Source of the DNA: Rhipicephalus microplus
Taxonomy: Eukaryota; Arthropoda; Arachnida; Ixodida; Ixodidae
Length of the DNA: 64,000 bases
Direction: 5' to 3'
Assembly (NCBI RefSeq): GCF_043290135.1
Contig: NC_134705.1
Span: 55,591,271 to 55,655,270 of the forward strand
Shown here piece after piece: positions 11,098-23,007 of this stretch (positions within the stretch are counted from its first letter, which is position 1; each line of letters starts with the position of its first letter). Position numbers and translations under genes: made by a program. The notes beneath the pieces were generated by a model, which was not told where the DNA came from, ran no database searches, and saw only the letters and a program-made list of their open reading frames with translations.

Positions 11098-11622
11098 CTA
11101 TGTGTCAACAGCGGATACAATAAAAGAATTCTTGAACAATTTTCTGTTATGCTTCAAAGGTTTAATGTGTTTGGTGTGCTTTGTCCGCGAATGCGACGTG
11201 TCTAGAGTGGAAATTTTTCTTATCTCTGTTTTGTAGATACCGTGGAATATATGAAAAAAGAATTTCATGCTGTTGATATTCATTCTTTCGTGCAATCTAA
11301 GAATATGAGCCCTAGTTCTTAGACTTGTAATGGACTGCGTTCTACGGTAGGAATTAAAAATAAATCTTAAGGCTCTATTTTGAACCTGTTCACATTTAGC
11401 GATATAATTTTGCGTATATGGCCTCCATATTGGGCATGCATATTCCAGCAACGGAAGTACTGTGGTTTTATATGCTAAAAGTTTTACTTCAGGTGTCGCG
11501 TCACCAAGCCTCCGATGAAGCATCCAAAGCTTTTTTTGCGGTTTATCACATATATAATCTATATGGCGGTTCCAGTTCAAGCTATCTGTGACGTAAACAC
11601 CCAGGTATTTATATTCTGGCAC
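11098..11622 (-). pseudogene. LINE-B ORF2, region downstream of the RT
   Basis: The segment reads YKYLGVYVTDSLNWNRHI, LWMLHRRL, TTVLPLLEYACPIW, CEQVQNRALRFIF and LRTRAHILRLHERM. This is the typical post-palm region of CR1/Jockey-like RTs (LGV..D..L.W..HI; LEYA..VW.P; Q..ALR.I). It directly follows the RT frame on the same strand but is separated by a stop and frame change between 11622 and 11712. Confidence 0.8.
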
Positions 11623-11711
11623 ACGGCAGAGTGGTTAGTCATTTATGACGTAACGAAATAAGAGAGGCTTGGTTATTCTTGAAATCAGCATAAAAACTGT
11701 TTTGCTTGGGT

Positions 11712-12869
11712 TCAACACCATTTGCCATTTTTGCACCAAGAGCCTATCATGCCCAGATGTTCATTAAGCTTTTCCTGGTCGTAGTTCGATTCTGCCTTTG
11801 AATAGATGACTGTTTTATCAGCATAGTGCTTAATGAAAACATCGGGCGAGAAGCCGCTGTTCATATCATTAATATATAGTAATAACAGCAGGGGCCCTAT
11901 CACAGAGCCCTGCGGAATTCCTGAACCTACCGACTGGCTCGTGCTTTTGGTGCCCCTAATGCAAACCACTTGCTCCCTGTTTATGAAATAAGCCGCTCGC
12001 CAATTTATGAGCTCATCGTTCTGCAGGATCGTGCTAAGTTTACGCAGCAATTTTGGATGTGGTATTTTGTCGAATGCTTTTCTGAAATCAAGAAAATTAA
12101 TGTCAACTTGCCCTCTGTCATCTACGATTTGACTAATGAAATGTGAGACCTCGGTGAGAATTGTCACTGTCGAGAAACCTCGCCTGAAACCATGTTGTTG
12201 TTCTGCCATTAGTTTGTGCTCTTTGAGAAATTCTGTTGAGTGCTTATTAAGTACATGCTCCAGTGTTTTACAGCATGTGCTTGTCAAAGACACAGGCCTG
12301 TAGTTGTTTACACAGTCTTTACCACCTTCTTTATGAATCGGTATGACCTTAGCACATTTCCAGTCATTAGGAACCTGTCCGTCACGCAAACATTTGTTAT
12401 ATATATCAGTGAGATAATAAGAGCACCATTCAGCATACCTTTTTAAAAAGACATTTAGAATGCCATCTAAGCCAGTTGATTTCTTTTCATCAAGGGTCAG
12501 AAGAAGGTTACAAATGCCTTCCTGTGTAACGACAACAGCAGAGATTGGCGAGGCAGGACAACCTAGGCGGAATTCGGGCAGTATACCGTCATCGTCCATA
12601 AAATCCGATTTGAAATAATCATTCAAAGTACAGGCTAACTGAAAACTATTGGTAACAGTGCCGGTTTCTTTATTTAAGTACACAGTATTCAATTTTTCTT
12701 TCGATAAATATCGCCAAAATTTCTGCGGTGCTGTTTTAATAAACTGCGTCAAAGATTGATTCATGTGTCGCTTCTTTGCGTCAGCCAGCTCAGCTCTGAA
12801 CGACAAAGAGAGCGTCGTGATGTCAGCCAATCTGAGATATTGTTTACTACTTTTTGGATTTGCCCGCAT
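11712..12869 (-). pseudogene. LINE-B ORF2 reverse transcriptase, catalytic Asp lost
   Basis: The 385-residue frame has the RT blocks in order: KFWRYLSKEK, KSTGLDGI, AKVIPIHKEGGKDCVNNYRPVSL, EQQHGFRRGFST, INFLDFRKAFDKIPH, GIPQGSVIGPLLLLLYINDM and HYADKTVIYS. The catalytic box is YADK (near 11811-11822) where active enzymes have YADD, so the second catalytic Asp is replaced by Lys. The enzyme should be inactive even if the reading frame were whole. The frame then runs out at GSWCKNGKWC. Confidence 0.85.
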
Positions 12870-12978
12870 GCGCCTCAGTTGTCATTTCATGTGAATAATT
12901 TTTCGCGAAACCCATGAATTCATTCTTTGAACCTTTTTTTTTTCGGTCAGGTATGTAACGTTTGATTAGTGTGTGTAC

Positions 12979-13104
12979 CCCGTGTGCTCAGATTTGGGTG
13001 CACGTTAAAGAACCCCAGGTGGTCCAAATTTCCGGAGTCCTCCTCTACGGCGTCTCTCATAATCATATGGTGGTTCTGGGACGTTAAACCCCACAAATCA
13101 AATC
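12979..13104 (+). mobile_element. 5'-truncated Ruka SINE inserted in LINE-B, perfect 14-bp TSD
   Basis: The insert runs from CCCGTGTGCTCAGATTTGGG to CCCCACAAATCAAATC, which is the 3' two-thirds of the SINE. It is bounded by the identical 14-mer ATTAGTGTGTGTAC at 12965-12978 and 13105-13118. It interrupts ORF2 between endonuclease and RT, so it arrived after LINE-B. Confidence 0.9.
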
Positions 13105-13118
13105 ATTAGTGTGTGTAC

Positions 13119-13990
13119 AGTTTCTTTAAACCTCTTCCACACATCATCAACCGTTGAACTATCACATACAGCAATGTGCTTAAAATCTTCATAATCAATG
13201 TCACAAAAGTCCAGAATAGAAACATCATCCGCTCTAGAGTAATTGGGCACCAGTACAGACTTTGTCGCTTGCGCTTCATGACGCATGCCCAATAGCTGAA
13301 GAATCTCCATTCTGTGATCTGAAATACCGTCTATCAGTTCACAAGCGTACTTTTGTTCAGCCAGTGATGGACTCAAAAATACAAGATCAAGTAAAAAGCC
13401 ACCCTTTTCGTGTACTCGTGTGCACTCCTGTACAACGTGAACCATACTGAGCGAGAACACACCATCTAGGAGAGTTCGGAATGGTAATAAATCAACCTGA
13501 CTCGCTTTATTCTCCACCCAGTTAATATGCGGAAGAATAAAATCACCGGTCATTACAATTTTTCTTTTTGAATTCTGAAATTCGCTATGTAAGAAGTCAT
13601 TGAAAGCAAGCACGTAGTCTTCCGAAGAATCGGGAGGATGATACACTGCAATGAATGTGAACGAACTGCCGTATAAAGTCATGTCACATGCAATACATTC
13701 AATTTCAGGTGGCGAAAAACGTTCTGTGCACTGAGTTGATCTTTTACAGATAATCGCAACACCACCACCCCTAGATCCGCGATCTCTACGATAAGCTATA
13801 TAGTTTGGAGGAAGAAACTCGCAGTTTTAATGCATTCATTCAACCAAGTCTCAGTAACCATGAGTACATCTGGTTCATACTCGAGCAAAACACTTTCAAT
13901 GGCTGAAGTTTTATTCAAGACGCTGCGCGCGTTCAGATTAATAACCGTCACTGCATCAAAAGTAGCGCCCACCTTCCTGGATTTTCATGT
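13119..13990 (-). pseudogene. LINE-B ORF2 APE-type endonuclease
   Basis: Minus-strand translation gives NLNARSVLNK, VLMVTETWLN, then, after a frameshift near 13800, NYIAYRRDRG and GGGVAIICK, and in the open frame 13098-13682 FIAVYHPPDS, TGDFILPHINW, LLDLVFLSP and GISDHRM. These are the family landmarks. The conserved Asn of GDFN is Ile here, an expected catalytic defect. A frameshift and the SINE insertion downstream add to the decay. Confidence 0.8.
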
Positions 13991-14352
13991 GGTTTGAAGA
14001 TTATCAGCAACTAAGCATGGCTTCCGTGAAACGGTGTTTTCGTCCAAGAAATATGCATCCCTGTTCACGTACAGTTTGTCATGAACAGCGCGCACGCACG
14101 CACCGCTTCGTTTTTCTTCTTTTGCACTCTCCCAAAGGCGCTTGCGACAATAAAGTACGCGTTTTGAAAAGTCTTCACGCACCGAAACACCTGTTCCTTT
14201 CAATTTTGAACACTTCATCAAAATATCGCTCTTTTCTTTGGAGTTGTATAAGCGAAATATTACAGGCCGGGAATGGTCTCGCCTTTTTCCAAGTCGATGT
14301 ATGTGTTCTACACTTCACGGACTCACACCTATTAAACAAAAAAGCTTTTGGT

Positions 14353-14874
14353 TTACATTTTCAAACAGTTCATCGGCTGATTCATTTGGTCTCTCAGGAA
14401 GACCATAGACGATCCAGTTATTTCTTCGTTGCCGATTTTCAGATCGTCGACCCTCCGGGAAAGCACAGCCTTTTGCTCAGTTAAAGCAGAAACCGCTTCT
14501 TTAGTTTCGGTCGATTCTGGAAGGGATGACTCAATCATAGACAGCCGTTCTTCAAATTTTTTTATGACGCTGCCATTATCTTTTACTTCCTTCTGAAGCG
14601 CACGTTGATAACGTTTTATAACAGCAAGTGTCTTTGTCTGTTCTTTCAATGTTTGTAAAATTTGTTCAATTTTTTGTTCAAGTACAGCGGGACCGGGGTT
14701 TGTCTCAATATCACCGCTCCTAGCCAACTTCAGCAACACAGACCAGCAATCACAAGATAGAGACAACAGTGTGTTGGGGCACGGCACAACTATAAGAAAT
14801 AGTTCATTGCTTCGAAAACATGAAAAGCACCGCCTCACCTGTAAACAAGCAAATACGAGCGTTTTTGAGGTCAT
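14353..14874 (-). pseudogene. LINE-B ORF1: 2A-like leader plus coiled-coil RNA-binding protein, frameshifted
   Basis: I place the start at the MTSKTLV codon (14874); the open frame extends to 15126 inside the monomers. About 40 residues that include a hydrophobic Leu/Cys-rich stretch (LFLIVVPCPNTLLSLS) lead into a 2A-like sequence, GDIETNPGP, ending at 14689. A coiled-coil-like region follows (QKIEQILQTLKEQTKT, VKDNGSVIKKFEERLS). The characteristic NRQRRNNWIVYGLPE motif of LINE ORF1s is present but in the neighbouring frame from about 14435 leftward, so a one-base deletion has broken this copy. In ribosome-skipping 2A sequences the bond between G and the final P is not formed, giving two products. 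Confidence 0.8.
14689..14748 (-). promoter_or_regulatory. 2A-like ribosome-skipping sequence in LINE-B ORF1
   Basis: The 20 codons end in SGDIETNPGP, preceded by CWSVLLKLAR. This matches the D(V/I)ExNPGP consensus exactly, with the usual hydrophobic helix before it. 2A-like sequences are established in several APE-type LINEs of other animals; their presence in this tick LINE is read directly from the sequence, while activity is inferred. Confidence 0.85.
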
Positions 14875-17117
14875 CCTTTGGTGAGGGCCGCGCCCGCAAC
14901 TGAGTCCGTGTGAATCCGAGGTGTTTCTTATATACGGTTGAGGGGCGTGCACATCCATCTTTAATTGGGCCACGTAGTCACAGCATGGCTCGTCGATAAC
15001 GTAGGCTGCCGGCTCTATGGGAACCGCATGAATGCGTCCGCTTGTTGAAAGATGTTCGACGGAGTAAACACATTGGCAAAGTCGTGCTGCTTGAAGAAAT
15101 GATAATCGGAATCTGTAAACAAGCAAAGACGAGCGTATTTGAGGTCATGCTTTGGTGAGTGCCGTGCTCCCCAGCTGAGTCCGTGTGAATCCGAGGTGTT
15201 TCTTATATACGGTTGAGGGGCATGCACATCCATATTTGATTGGGCCACGTAGTCACAGCATGGCTCGTCGATGACGTAGGCTCATGGCTCCAGGGGAACC
15301 ACATGAATGCGTCCGCTTGTTGAAAGATGTTCGACGGATTGAAATACACTTGGCAAAGTCGTGCTGCTGAAGAACTGATAATCGCAATCTGTAAACAAGC
15401 AAAGACGAGCGTATTTGAGGTCATGCTTTGGTGAGTGCCGTGCCCGCAACTGAGTCCATGTGGATCCGAGGTGTTTCATATATACGGTTGAGGGGCGTGC
15501 ACATTCATCTTTGATTGGGCCACGTAGTCACAGCATGGCTCGTCGATGACGTAGGCTGCTGGCTCCACGGGAACCGCATGAATGCGTCCGCTTGTTGAAA
15601 GATGTTCGACGGAGTAAAACACACTTGGCAAAGTCGTGCTGCTTGAAGAAATGATAATCAGAATCTGTAAACAAGCAAAGACGAGCGTATTTGAGGTCAT
15701 GCTTTGGTGAGTGCCGTGCCCGCAACTGAGTCCGTGTGAATCCGAGGTGTTTCTTATATACGGTTGAGGGGCGTGCACATCCATCTTTGATTGGGCCACG
15801 TAGTCACAGCATGGCTCGTCGATGACGTAGGCTGATGGCTCCACGGGAACCGCATGAATGCGTCCGCTTGCTGAAAGATGTTCGACGGAGTAAAACACAC
15901 TTGGCAAAGTCGTGCTGCTTGAAGAAATGATAATCGGAATCTTTAAACAAGCAAAGACGAGCGTATTTGAGGTCATGCTTTGGTGAGTGCCGTGCCCGCA
16001 ACTGAGTCCGTGTGAATCCGAGGTGTTTCATATATACGGTTGAGGGGCGTGCACATTCATCTTTGATTGGGCCACGTAGTCACAGCATGGCTCGTCGATG
16101 ACGTAGGCTGCTGGCTCCACGGGAACCGCATGAATGCGTCCGCTTGCTGAAAGATGTTCGACGGAGTAAAACACACTTGGCAAAGTCGTGCTGCTTGAAG
16201 AAATGATAATCGGAATCTTTAAACAAGCAAAGACGAGCGTATTTGAGGTCATGCTTTGGTGAGTGCCGTGCCCGCAACTGAGTCCGTGTGAATCCGAGGT
16301 GTTTCATATATACGGTTGAGGGGCGTGCACATTCATCTTTGATTGGGCCACGTAGTCACAGCATGGCTCGTCGATGACGTAGGCTGATGGCTCCACGGGA
16401 ACCGCATGAATGCGTCCGCTTGCTGAAAGATGTTCGACGGAGTAAAACACACTTGGCAAAGTCGTGCTGCTTGAAGAAATGATAATCGGAATCTTTAAAC
16501 AAGCAAAGACGAGCGTATTTGAGGTCATGCTTTGGTGAGTACCGTGCCCGCAACTGAGTCCGTGTGAATCCGAGGTGTTTCATATATACGGTTGAGGGGC
16601 GTGCACATTCATCTTTGATTGGGCCACGTAGTCACAGCATGGCTCGTCGATGACGTAGGCTGCTGGCTCCACGGGAACCGCATGAATGCGTCCGCTTGCT
16701 GAAAGATGTTCGACGGAGTAAAACACACTTGGCAAAGTCGTGCTGCTTGAAGAAATGATAATCGGAATCTTTAAACAAGCAAAGACGAGCGTATTTGAGG
16801 TCATGCTTTGGTGAGTACCGTGCCCGCAACTGAGTCCGTGTGGATCCGAGGTGTTCCTTATATACGGTTGAAGGGCGTGCACATCCATCTTTGATTGGGC
16901 CACGTAGTCACAGCATGGCTCGTCGATGCCGTAGGCTGCTGGCTCCAAGGGAACCGCATGAATGCATCCACTTGTTGAAAGATGTTTGACGGAGTAAAAC
17001 ATACTTGGCAAAGTCGTGCTGCTTGCAGAAATGATAATCGGAATCTGTAAACAAGCAAAGACGAGCGTATTTGATGTCATGCTTTGGTGAGTGCCGTGCC
17101 CGCAACTCAGTACACAT
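14841..17117 (-). repeat. LINE-B 5' tandem monomers, 276 bp, about eight units
   Basis: The word TCATGCTTTG (TCATCCTTTG in the first) occurs at 14871, 15145, 15421, 15697, 15973, 16249, 16525, 16801 and 17077. Seven of the eight intervals are exactly 276 bp; the one nearest ORF1 is 274. Units differ at only a few positions. The array starts at the ORF1 leader and ends in a partial unit near 17117. Since 276 is a multiple of three, one minus-strand frame stays open over most of each unit. Location and structure resemble promoter monomers of mammalian L1s. Confidence 0.9.
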
Positions 17118-20100
17118 GAAGAGCGCTTCGCAGCAGATATTGTAGTGAGAAAAGTGATTCAGCAGGAAAGTGATGAGAGTGATGAGTGGGAACTAGCTGA
17201 TTAAGAAAACTACGTACATTCATTGCCTAGCGCAGACGCACTAGTGCAGGACGGTCAAGCTAACGCATTCACAAGATGTCTTTATGTGCCAGTCGCAAAA
17301 AAAATCGCAAAAATTGATTTCCTGTTGTTGTGTTCTTCAGGATCATGCGTAAGGCTCAAGGCACACCACCCTATCACACTTCGATTTCACCGGGCACGAG
17401 AGCAAGGCTAACTGTTATCACCTATGCCCACGCTTCCAGCCTATTCACACACTAAGCAGCACACGCAACATACGCGTGACTTCAGGGAGGAGCTTTGCGC
17501 GGACCCTCACTCTCTTGCATACGTAATCATGCAAAAGACCAACTTTGGAGCTAGATATTTCGGGGCACAGGCGTACTAAAAAATTCTTGAAACTGAAATC
17601 GTGCGCAAACACCACAGCTTACATTAGCTTTCATGTAAACATGCCAAATTACTGTAGTCAGTAAAAAGTTACTCACGAAATTTTAGTTAATAGGTCTGTT
17701 GACAGCGTTAAGTATTATCGAACTTTCTGTCCTGCTGGCCGCTTAGCTTATTTGCACAAACGGTTTCCACGTTCCTTGAAACGCCTTATATAAAAAAGTC
17801 ATAAAGCCTTACTTTGAACACCCGGAATAAAAAGGAAAGGCGAGACTCTAACACTAAAATTTATTGCAATAAACTGTATATTGATAGTATTTAATTATGT
17901 CGAAGACCATGTAATTTTAATACAAGGCCAAAAAATACCAAGGGTAAGCGAGTAAAATTGGCTTCGAGTATGGACGAGTGAGAGAGATAAATATGGTGGT
18001 ACAAGAAGAAAACACTAGCAGGAAAGGGAAAGAAGAATGCTGCACTAATACTGCACAAAGCGTAATATAGGGATACAAAAGGTGTGAAGGGCTTCGATGT
18101 CCATGTAAATGCTTAATTGTTCTTGGGATACCATTTGGGATCTGAGTAATGTGCATGAAATCTGAGGTGCAAGAAGGAATGAATGCAAATCAAAGGACTC
18201 TGGGACGCCTCGTGTAGGGAGCTCACGGGAACCCGACAAATCAGGCAAAGGGGGATATACGATGAACAAGATTTTAAGTAAGGTAAGCTCAAAGCCAAAT
18301 AATATTTGACAAGACACTAAAAAAATGAAGGGGAGTAGATGGGCAGAGAATGTGTTCAGTTATTTGTACAGGAAAAGCGTGGACACAGGGAGAAAAATAA
18401 CTAGGTACTTCACCACTAGATATACGACTGACGGTGCTGGTGATAAGGCAACAAGGTGCAATAAGCGAAAATTCTGAGAGGTGGAAAAGAGGATTTCTCA
18501 ATGACAATGATGGAAAAGAAGCAAGCTCTCTGTAATTGCCAAAGAGGCAAAAATGAAATAAGGGGGAGACTTTTAATGAAGTGCAAAAAAGTGCTTTACT
18601 GTTCGAAGTGAGGTCGGGTTGCCTTAGAAGGTGTAGTTGTACATCGAGGTTCAATAAAAGAGAAAAACAATGTACATGCTGTGGGCTAGCCTAGGAAACA
18701 ATTTGATCTGTTCTGATTGAATTTGGCAATATCCGCCTAGGTATACGTGTGAGCATGAGGCTACATAAGGCCTTGGGTTGTAGGGACAACTACGGAAAGC
18801 GGAACACGTCCACAATACAAGCACGTAAAAGACGGTTAGAGTATTGGTCGAAGAAAAACGAGATAGGGGACAGAAATAACGGGAAATGTGAGCTGTTTCT
18901 GCCTCAAGAGTTAAATAGATGGACAGTGAATTCATATTTTTCTGATATTATAGGAAGAATCGAATTAAATCATTAACGCATTACGCCAACATTACGCCAA
19001 CACCAACCTTTCTTGCCGTTTTGTTTTTCAAGCCTGGTGGCACTTATGCCAAAGTCCCGTTTCAAAGAAGACACTCATAGCATCCATGCACCTAGAGGAC
19101 TTAAAAGCTCCTGATATTATCAGGACGATCTGTGGGAATAATATATTTCGTACACCGTGGTATGATCATTCCTGTGGAATGCCCTTGCTTACGAAGAAAA
19201 CCCAGGAGAGACTTGTAATAGCCTCAAAATATGACGACATCAGCATCGTGAGCTCTTTAACACATTGGCTTAGCTCTGTGGGTGCAGTTACGTTGTTTTG
19301 CTGAGCAATGCATCGCATTTCAGAAAGGAGAGACTGTGCGCAGCGCTAACAATTCATGGCATCTTGGAGGAATGGCAGTCCTCCTTATCTAAAAGCACAA
19401 GCTGTGTTACCTTCGTTGGGCGAGCGATTACAAACACTATGGTCGATGTGAACAGTATTTTTCAATGTCGTTTGTTGTTCTTTAATATCCCCTTCGTGCA
19501 TTGCTGCCAACATCCCCTCGTGCAAGCAGTCAGGATACACTGTGAATGCAAACATAGCTTCACTTCCGTTTTGCAGCTGTGCGGGTGCACATGTGTGCGT
19601 TCAAATATTTCCCTGTGCATCAAGCAAAAAGCGTTTTTCAGAGAATGTAGCCTCTAACACCGCCACACTCCAGAACCTGCCACGTATATGAACGCGCTTA
19701 TCCACTAGAAGGCCAGCAGGCTTCCCTGTCCTTCAGTGAAAAAAATTGGGTGCACTCTTCTGTCACAGCTGCCTGGTGAGTGCATAAGTTTTGATTTTGT
19801 ACAAGAACGTATACTATAACGACTGCGTTGATAACTCTTAGCGAAACGAAAACTAGTCACCAAGTTTGTATATTGTATAAATTGGGGTTTTTCAAAGTGT
19901 ACTAAAAGCTCCTCAGTATTACGTACATTTTTCCTAACCAAGGCTACGCCCGCCGCGTTGAAGCAATGGTCATGGTGTTCGTGTGCAGACATAGACGTGG
20001 CGGGCACACTCCAGGCCACGCTAGTCGCGTTTCGATTGAGGCGAAAGCTAGAGGTATCTGTACATTGTGACGTCGGTGGGCATTTACCCATATATGCCTG

Positions 20101-20444
20101 AATTTCAGGATATTAACAAAATAATTTTCTTTTCTCAAAACAATGGCTTTTAAGGTCTTAGAAGAGAGAATAAAACTTCATTCACAAGAAAACTTTTTCT
20201 AACAACGGTTTTAGCACCGTTCTACATACAGAACACTAGGACACATTTTCGCCGATGCTGTTTCAAGGTTTCTTTTTTTATCCGCTACGTTATGTATTCT
20301 GGTGCGGCAGTCAGACTGCCAAACTTGACTGAATGGTGCTTATAGACATATATGGTTTAAGAAATACCTAATGGTCAAAATATGCGGAGCCCTGCGATGC
20401 GTCATCTCGTATAATATATCTTAGTTTTGGGACGTAAAACAGCG
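17118..20444. other. Intergenic sequence; purine-rich stretch at about 17.95-18.95 kb
   Basis: No gene was recognised. From about 17950 to 18950 the plus strand is rich in A and G, which leaves several minus-strand frames of 90-120 residues open. Their composition (Ser, Leu, Phe, Cys) and overlap in different frames suggest chance. Confidence 0.4.
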
Positions 20445-20597
<153 letters not shown>

Positions 20598-21987
20598 AAC
20601 TTTTAAGCCCCTAGTTTTATGCATATTGTTCCCGAAAACGCATAACCGAGATGAAATACACGAACGACTAGACAGGTGTGAGCGCGTTGAAGCTGGGAAT
20701 TCCAGGTGTCATATCGTAGAAATACAGCGCTCGTTTTCGTCTCTCCTATCTTTCATCTTCGTCGTTTTCGCGCTGTAACCAAAAATGCATCCGTACTAAC
20801 TGGCCCAACTTTCAATACATTTGCAATATAGGTCTCACTCTGTGTGTATTTTATCACGTGAGACTTCATCGCAACGTAGCTGCTGTTAGCGCACGCACAG
20901 TGCTAGACTTTAGGGTAATGGCTTTGTGTGTGGTGCTTGCATAGAGGATGTGGGTTAAAAAGTAAGTTTTCCACCCGGTCATATGTTGAATTTGAATTTT
21001 CAACCAAAAAAGCATCAAAGCAGGAAATCACATCACCGTCAGTTTTTTGCGCTTATAATTTGCCGAAAGGACTGGTGACTTACCAGACTGTCGGGCTACT
21101 TGGCTATCCGTGAACACTATAAGGATAAGTGCTAAAAACTGAGGAGCACAAAAAGAACAGCTGACCCAGGACAGGTGCTGGTCTTAGGTCCGCTCACTTT
21201 TTTGTGCTCGTCAATCTATAGTGCCTATTCTTTTAGTGTTCATGAGGGGTGAAGTGACCCAAAAACCTGGTATAGCGCCTGCCCCCAAACAATCCTGAAT
21301 ACCAGCAATAAGACATAACTGTTAGTCTAAAATAAACAATGAATAACAAAATAAGAATAAATTATAGTTACTACGTGCAAGTACTTGTCGATTTGAAACT
21401 GTAGATGCACCGCGAAGAAGCATTCTATTTAATGAAACGCACAAGTGATGGACTTTTGCTGCCTCGAAAAGCCATGTCCAATGTTTCCGTATTTTAAGTA
21501 ATGCCGACAGGAAAAGTGCTTTTTAATATCGTTAAAGTGAGTAACTGGGGGAGATGTGCTCTGTTATGTCTTCTGTAAAACATCTATTTGAATATTTTTA
21601 TCTTCTGCTGAATATCTAGTTTAGTATTCTTATTTGAGGCAGCTTCGATGTGAAAGAGAAACATTAGAGAAATAGTTTGAATTCTTTTACAGGTAGGAAT
21701 ACTTCATGTGTACCAGGTAGGACAGTTATATTCCAGTCATTTGGCGGCGTTTGTTTAATTCTAAATATGACAGAAAGAATGAAAAATCAAACAAAAGTGT
21801 AGTTCGCCACACGGCAAGCTTCTGTTGCACCAGTTTTCCAGACATAGCAAGGACTGTTGAATTCCACTTGAGCCCCTCTGAAACCTTGGCGTTCAAGTGT
21901 AAGACGTTGGAAAAAGCACATTTAGCATTAGCTGGTTATTTCTTATTCTCATGATCTGCTCTTTCATTTTTTTTCTGCAAATATCAG
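20598..21987. other. Sequence upstream of the sulfotransferase coding exon
   Basis: No coding exon was recognised. Any 5' non-coding exon of the sulfotransferase would lie here or further left. A polypyrimidine tract and AG at 21961-21987 look like a splice acceptor, which suggests that such an exon exists. Confidence 0.4.
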
Positions 21988-22016
21988 ATAACGGTGCCCA
22001 TCCCTTCAAAACAAGA

Positions 22017-22342
22017 ATGCTTCGAAACATGTGCAAGACAGTGGACGGCTTTCTTATCAACGACTTCCTGCATGACGACAACGTGCGCTCGGCCCTCAAC
22101 TACGTGGCCCGACCAGACGATATTTTTGTGGTGAGCTACCCTAAGTGCGGGACGACATGGACGCAGTACATCGCCTTCTGCGTGCTAAACAAGGGCCAGC
22201 CACCTGAGGACTACACAGATTTTATGCTGCGCTCACCATTCCTGGAACTTCTGGGTGCAGAGTCGGCTCACCGGATGCTTCGGCCGGGAGCGATCAAGAC
22301 TCATTTCCCGTTCGACAGGCAACCCTATAATTTGCAAAGCAA
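22017..22342 (+). CDS. Cytosolic sulfotransferase, first coding exon
   Basis: Sulfotransferases move a sulfonate group from PAPS to hydroxyl or amine groups of small molecules. This exon encodes residues 1-108 and contains DDIFVVSYPKCGTTWTQYI, the 5'-phosphosulfate-binding loop (YPKCGTTW), and KTHFPFDRQPYN, a conserved segment after the substrate region. The exon probably begins at 21988 after a CT-rich tract ending in ATATCAG, with the start at ATG 22017 (MLRNMCKTVDGF). The donor is AA|GTACGA at 22342/22343. Joining there to the exon at 31641 keeps the frame and gives a continuous family sequence across the junction (QSK then YIYVTRNP). It is the only host protein gene seen in the window. 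The substrate cannot be told; tick paralogues are known to act on amines such as dopamine and octopamine. Confidence 0.9.
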
Positions 22343-22754
22343 GTACGAAGCCTGCCCACATTTCTCCATATTCGTTGTCATAGTCCACTCGTAGTTCTAT
22401 TTTGAATAAGGACTGTGTGAGCGTGAGGTTCAGCTTCAAGGTGTATGCCAGATGCAGTGCCGAGCTCACACGTATCTGCGCCTGGTCTGAGTGCCGTGCC
22501 TCGCCTAGTTCGGCACACCCGTCTAGCTTTGACGTCTCTGCACCACGGTGCTCCGTCTAGCTGCGCTTGTACAAAACGTCCCTCCGCGCCACCACTTCGC
22601 CCTCCTGTTTCATGCATCTCAAGCTTCTCAGCTCTATAAGCTGAAGAAAGCCGTGTCGTCATAACACGCCTCCTTTTGTTCGCAGCTGCTGTGGCCTTCG
22701 CTACGGCTGACCGATGATCGTAATAGTACTTCTAAAACTATTACTACAACAACC

Positions 22755-22755
<1 letters not shown>

Positions 22756-22837
<82 letters not shown>

Positions 22838-22882
22838 TAATAATAATAATAATAATAATAATATAATATTATTATTAATATT

Positions 22883-22955
<73 letters not shown>

Positions 22956-22957
22956 TA

Positions 22958-23007
<50 letters not shown>

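Larger units (their letters stand above)
10785..17117 (-). mobile_element. LINE-B, APE-type non-LTR retrotransposon with 5' monomer array
   Basis: Right to left on the minus strand it contains a 276-bp tandem array, ORF1 with a 2A-like sequence and coiled coil, an endonuclease, a reverse transcriptase and an RT C-terminal region. All coding parts are frameshifted or mutated. A 5'-truncated Ruka SINE has inserted between endonuclease and RT. The 3' end is uncertain, placed near the T-rich stretch at about 10800. It has the same orientation as LINE-A, but its ORF1 and monomers are unrelated in sequence. Confidence 0.85.

Noticed and set aside
14841..17117. CRISPR-like array
   Set aside because: Units are 276 bp and uniform, with no variable spacers, and lie at the 5' end of a LINE in a eukaryote.
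17917..18976. Several overlapping 60-120-codon frames, mostly minus strand
   Set aside because: Explained by purine bias of the plus strand; different frames overlap and none shows motifs.
22634..22837. Poly-leucine protein
   Set aside because: Direct translation of the (AAT)n microsatellite.
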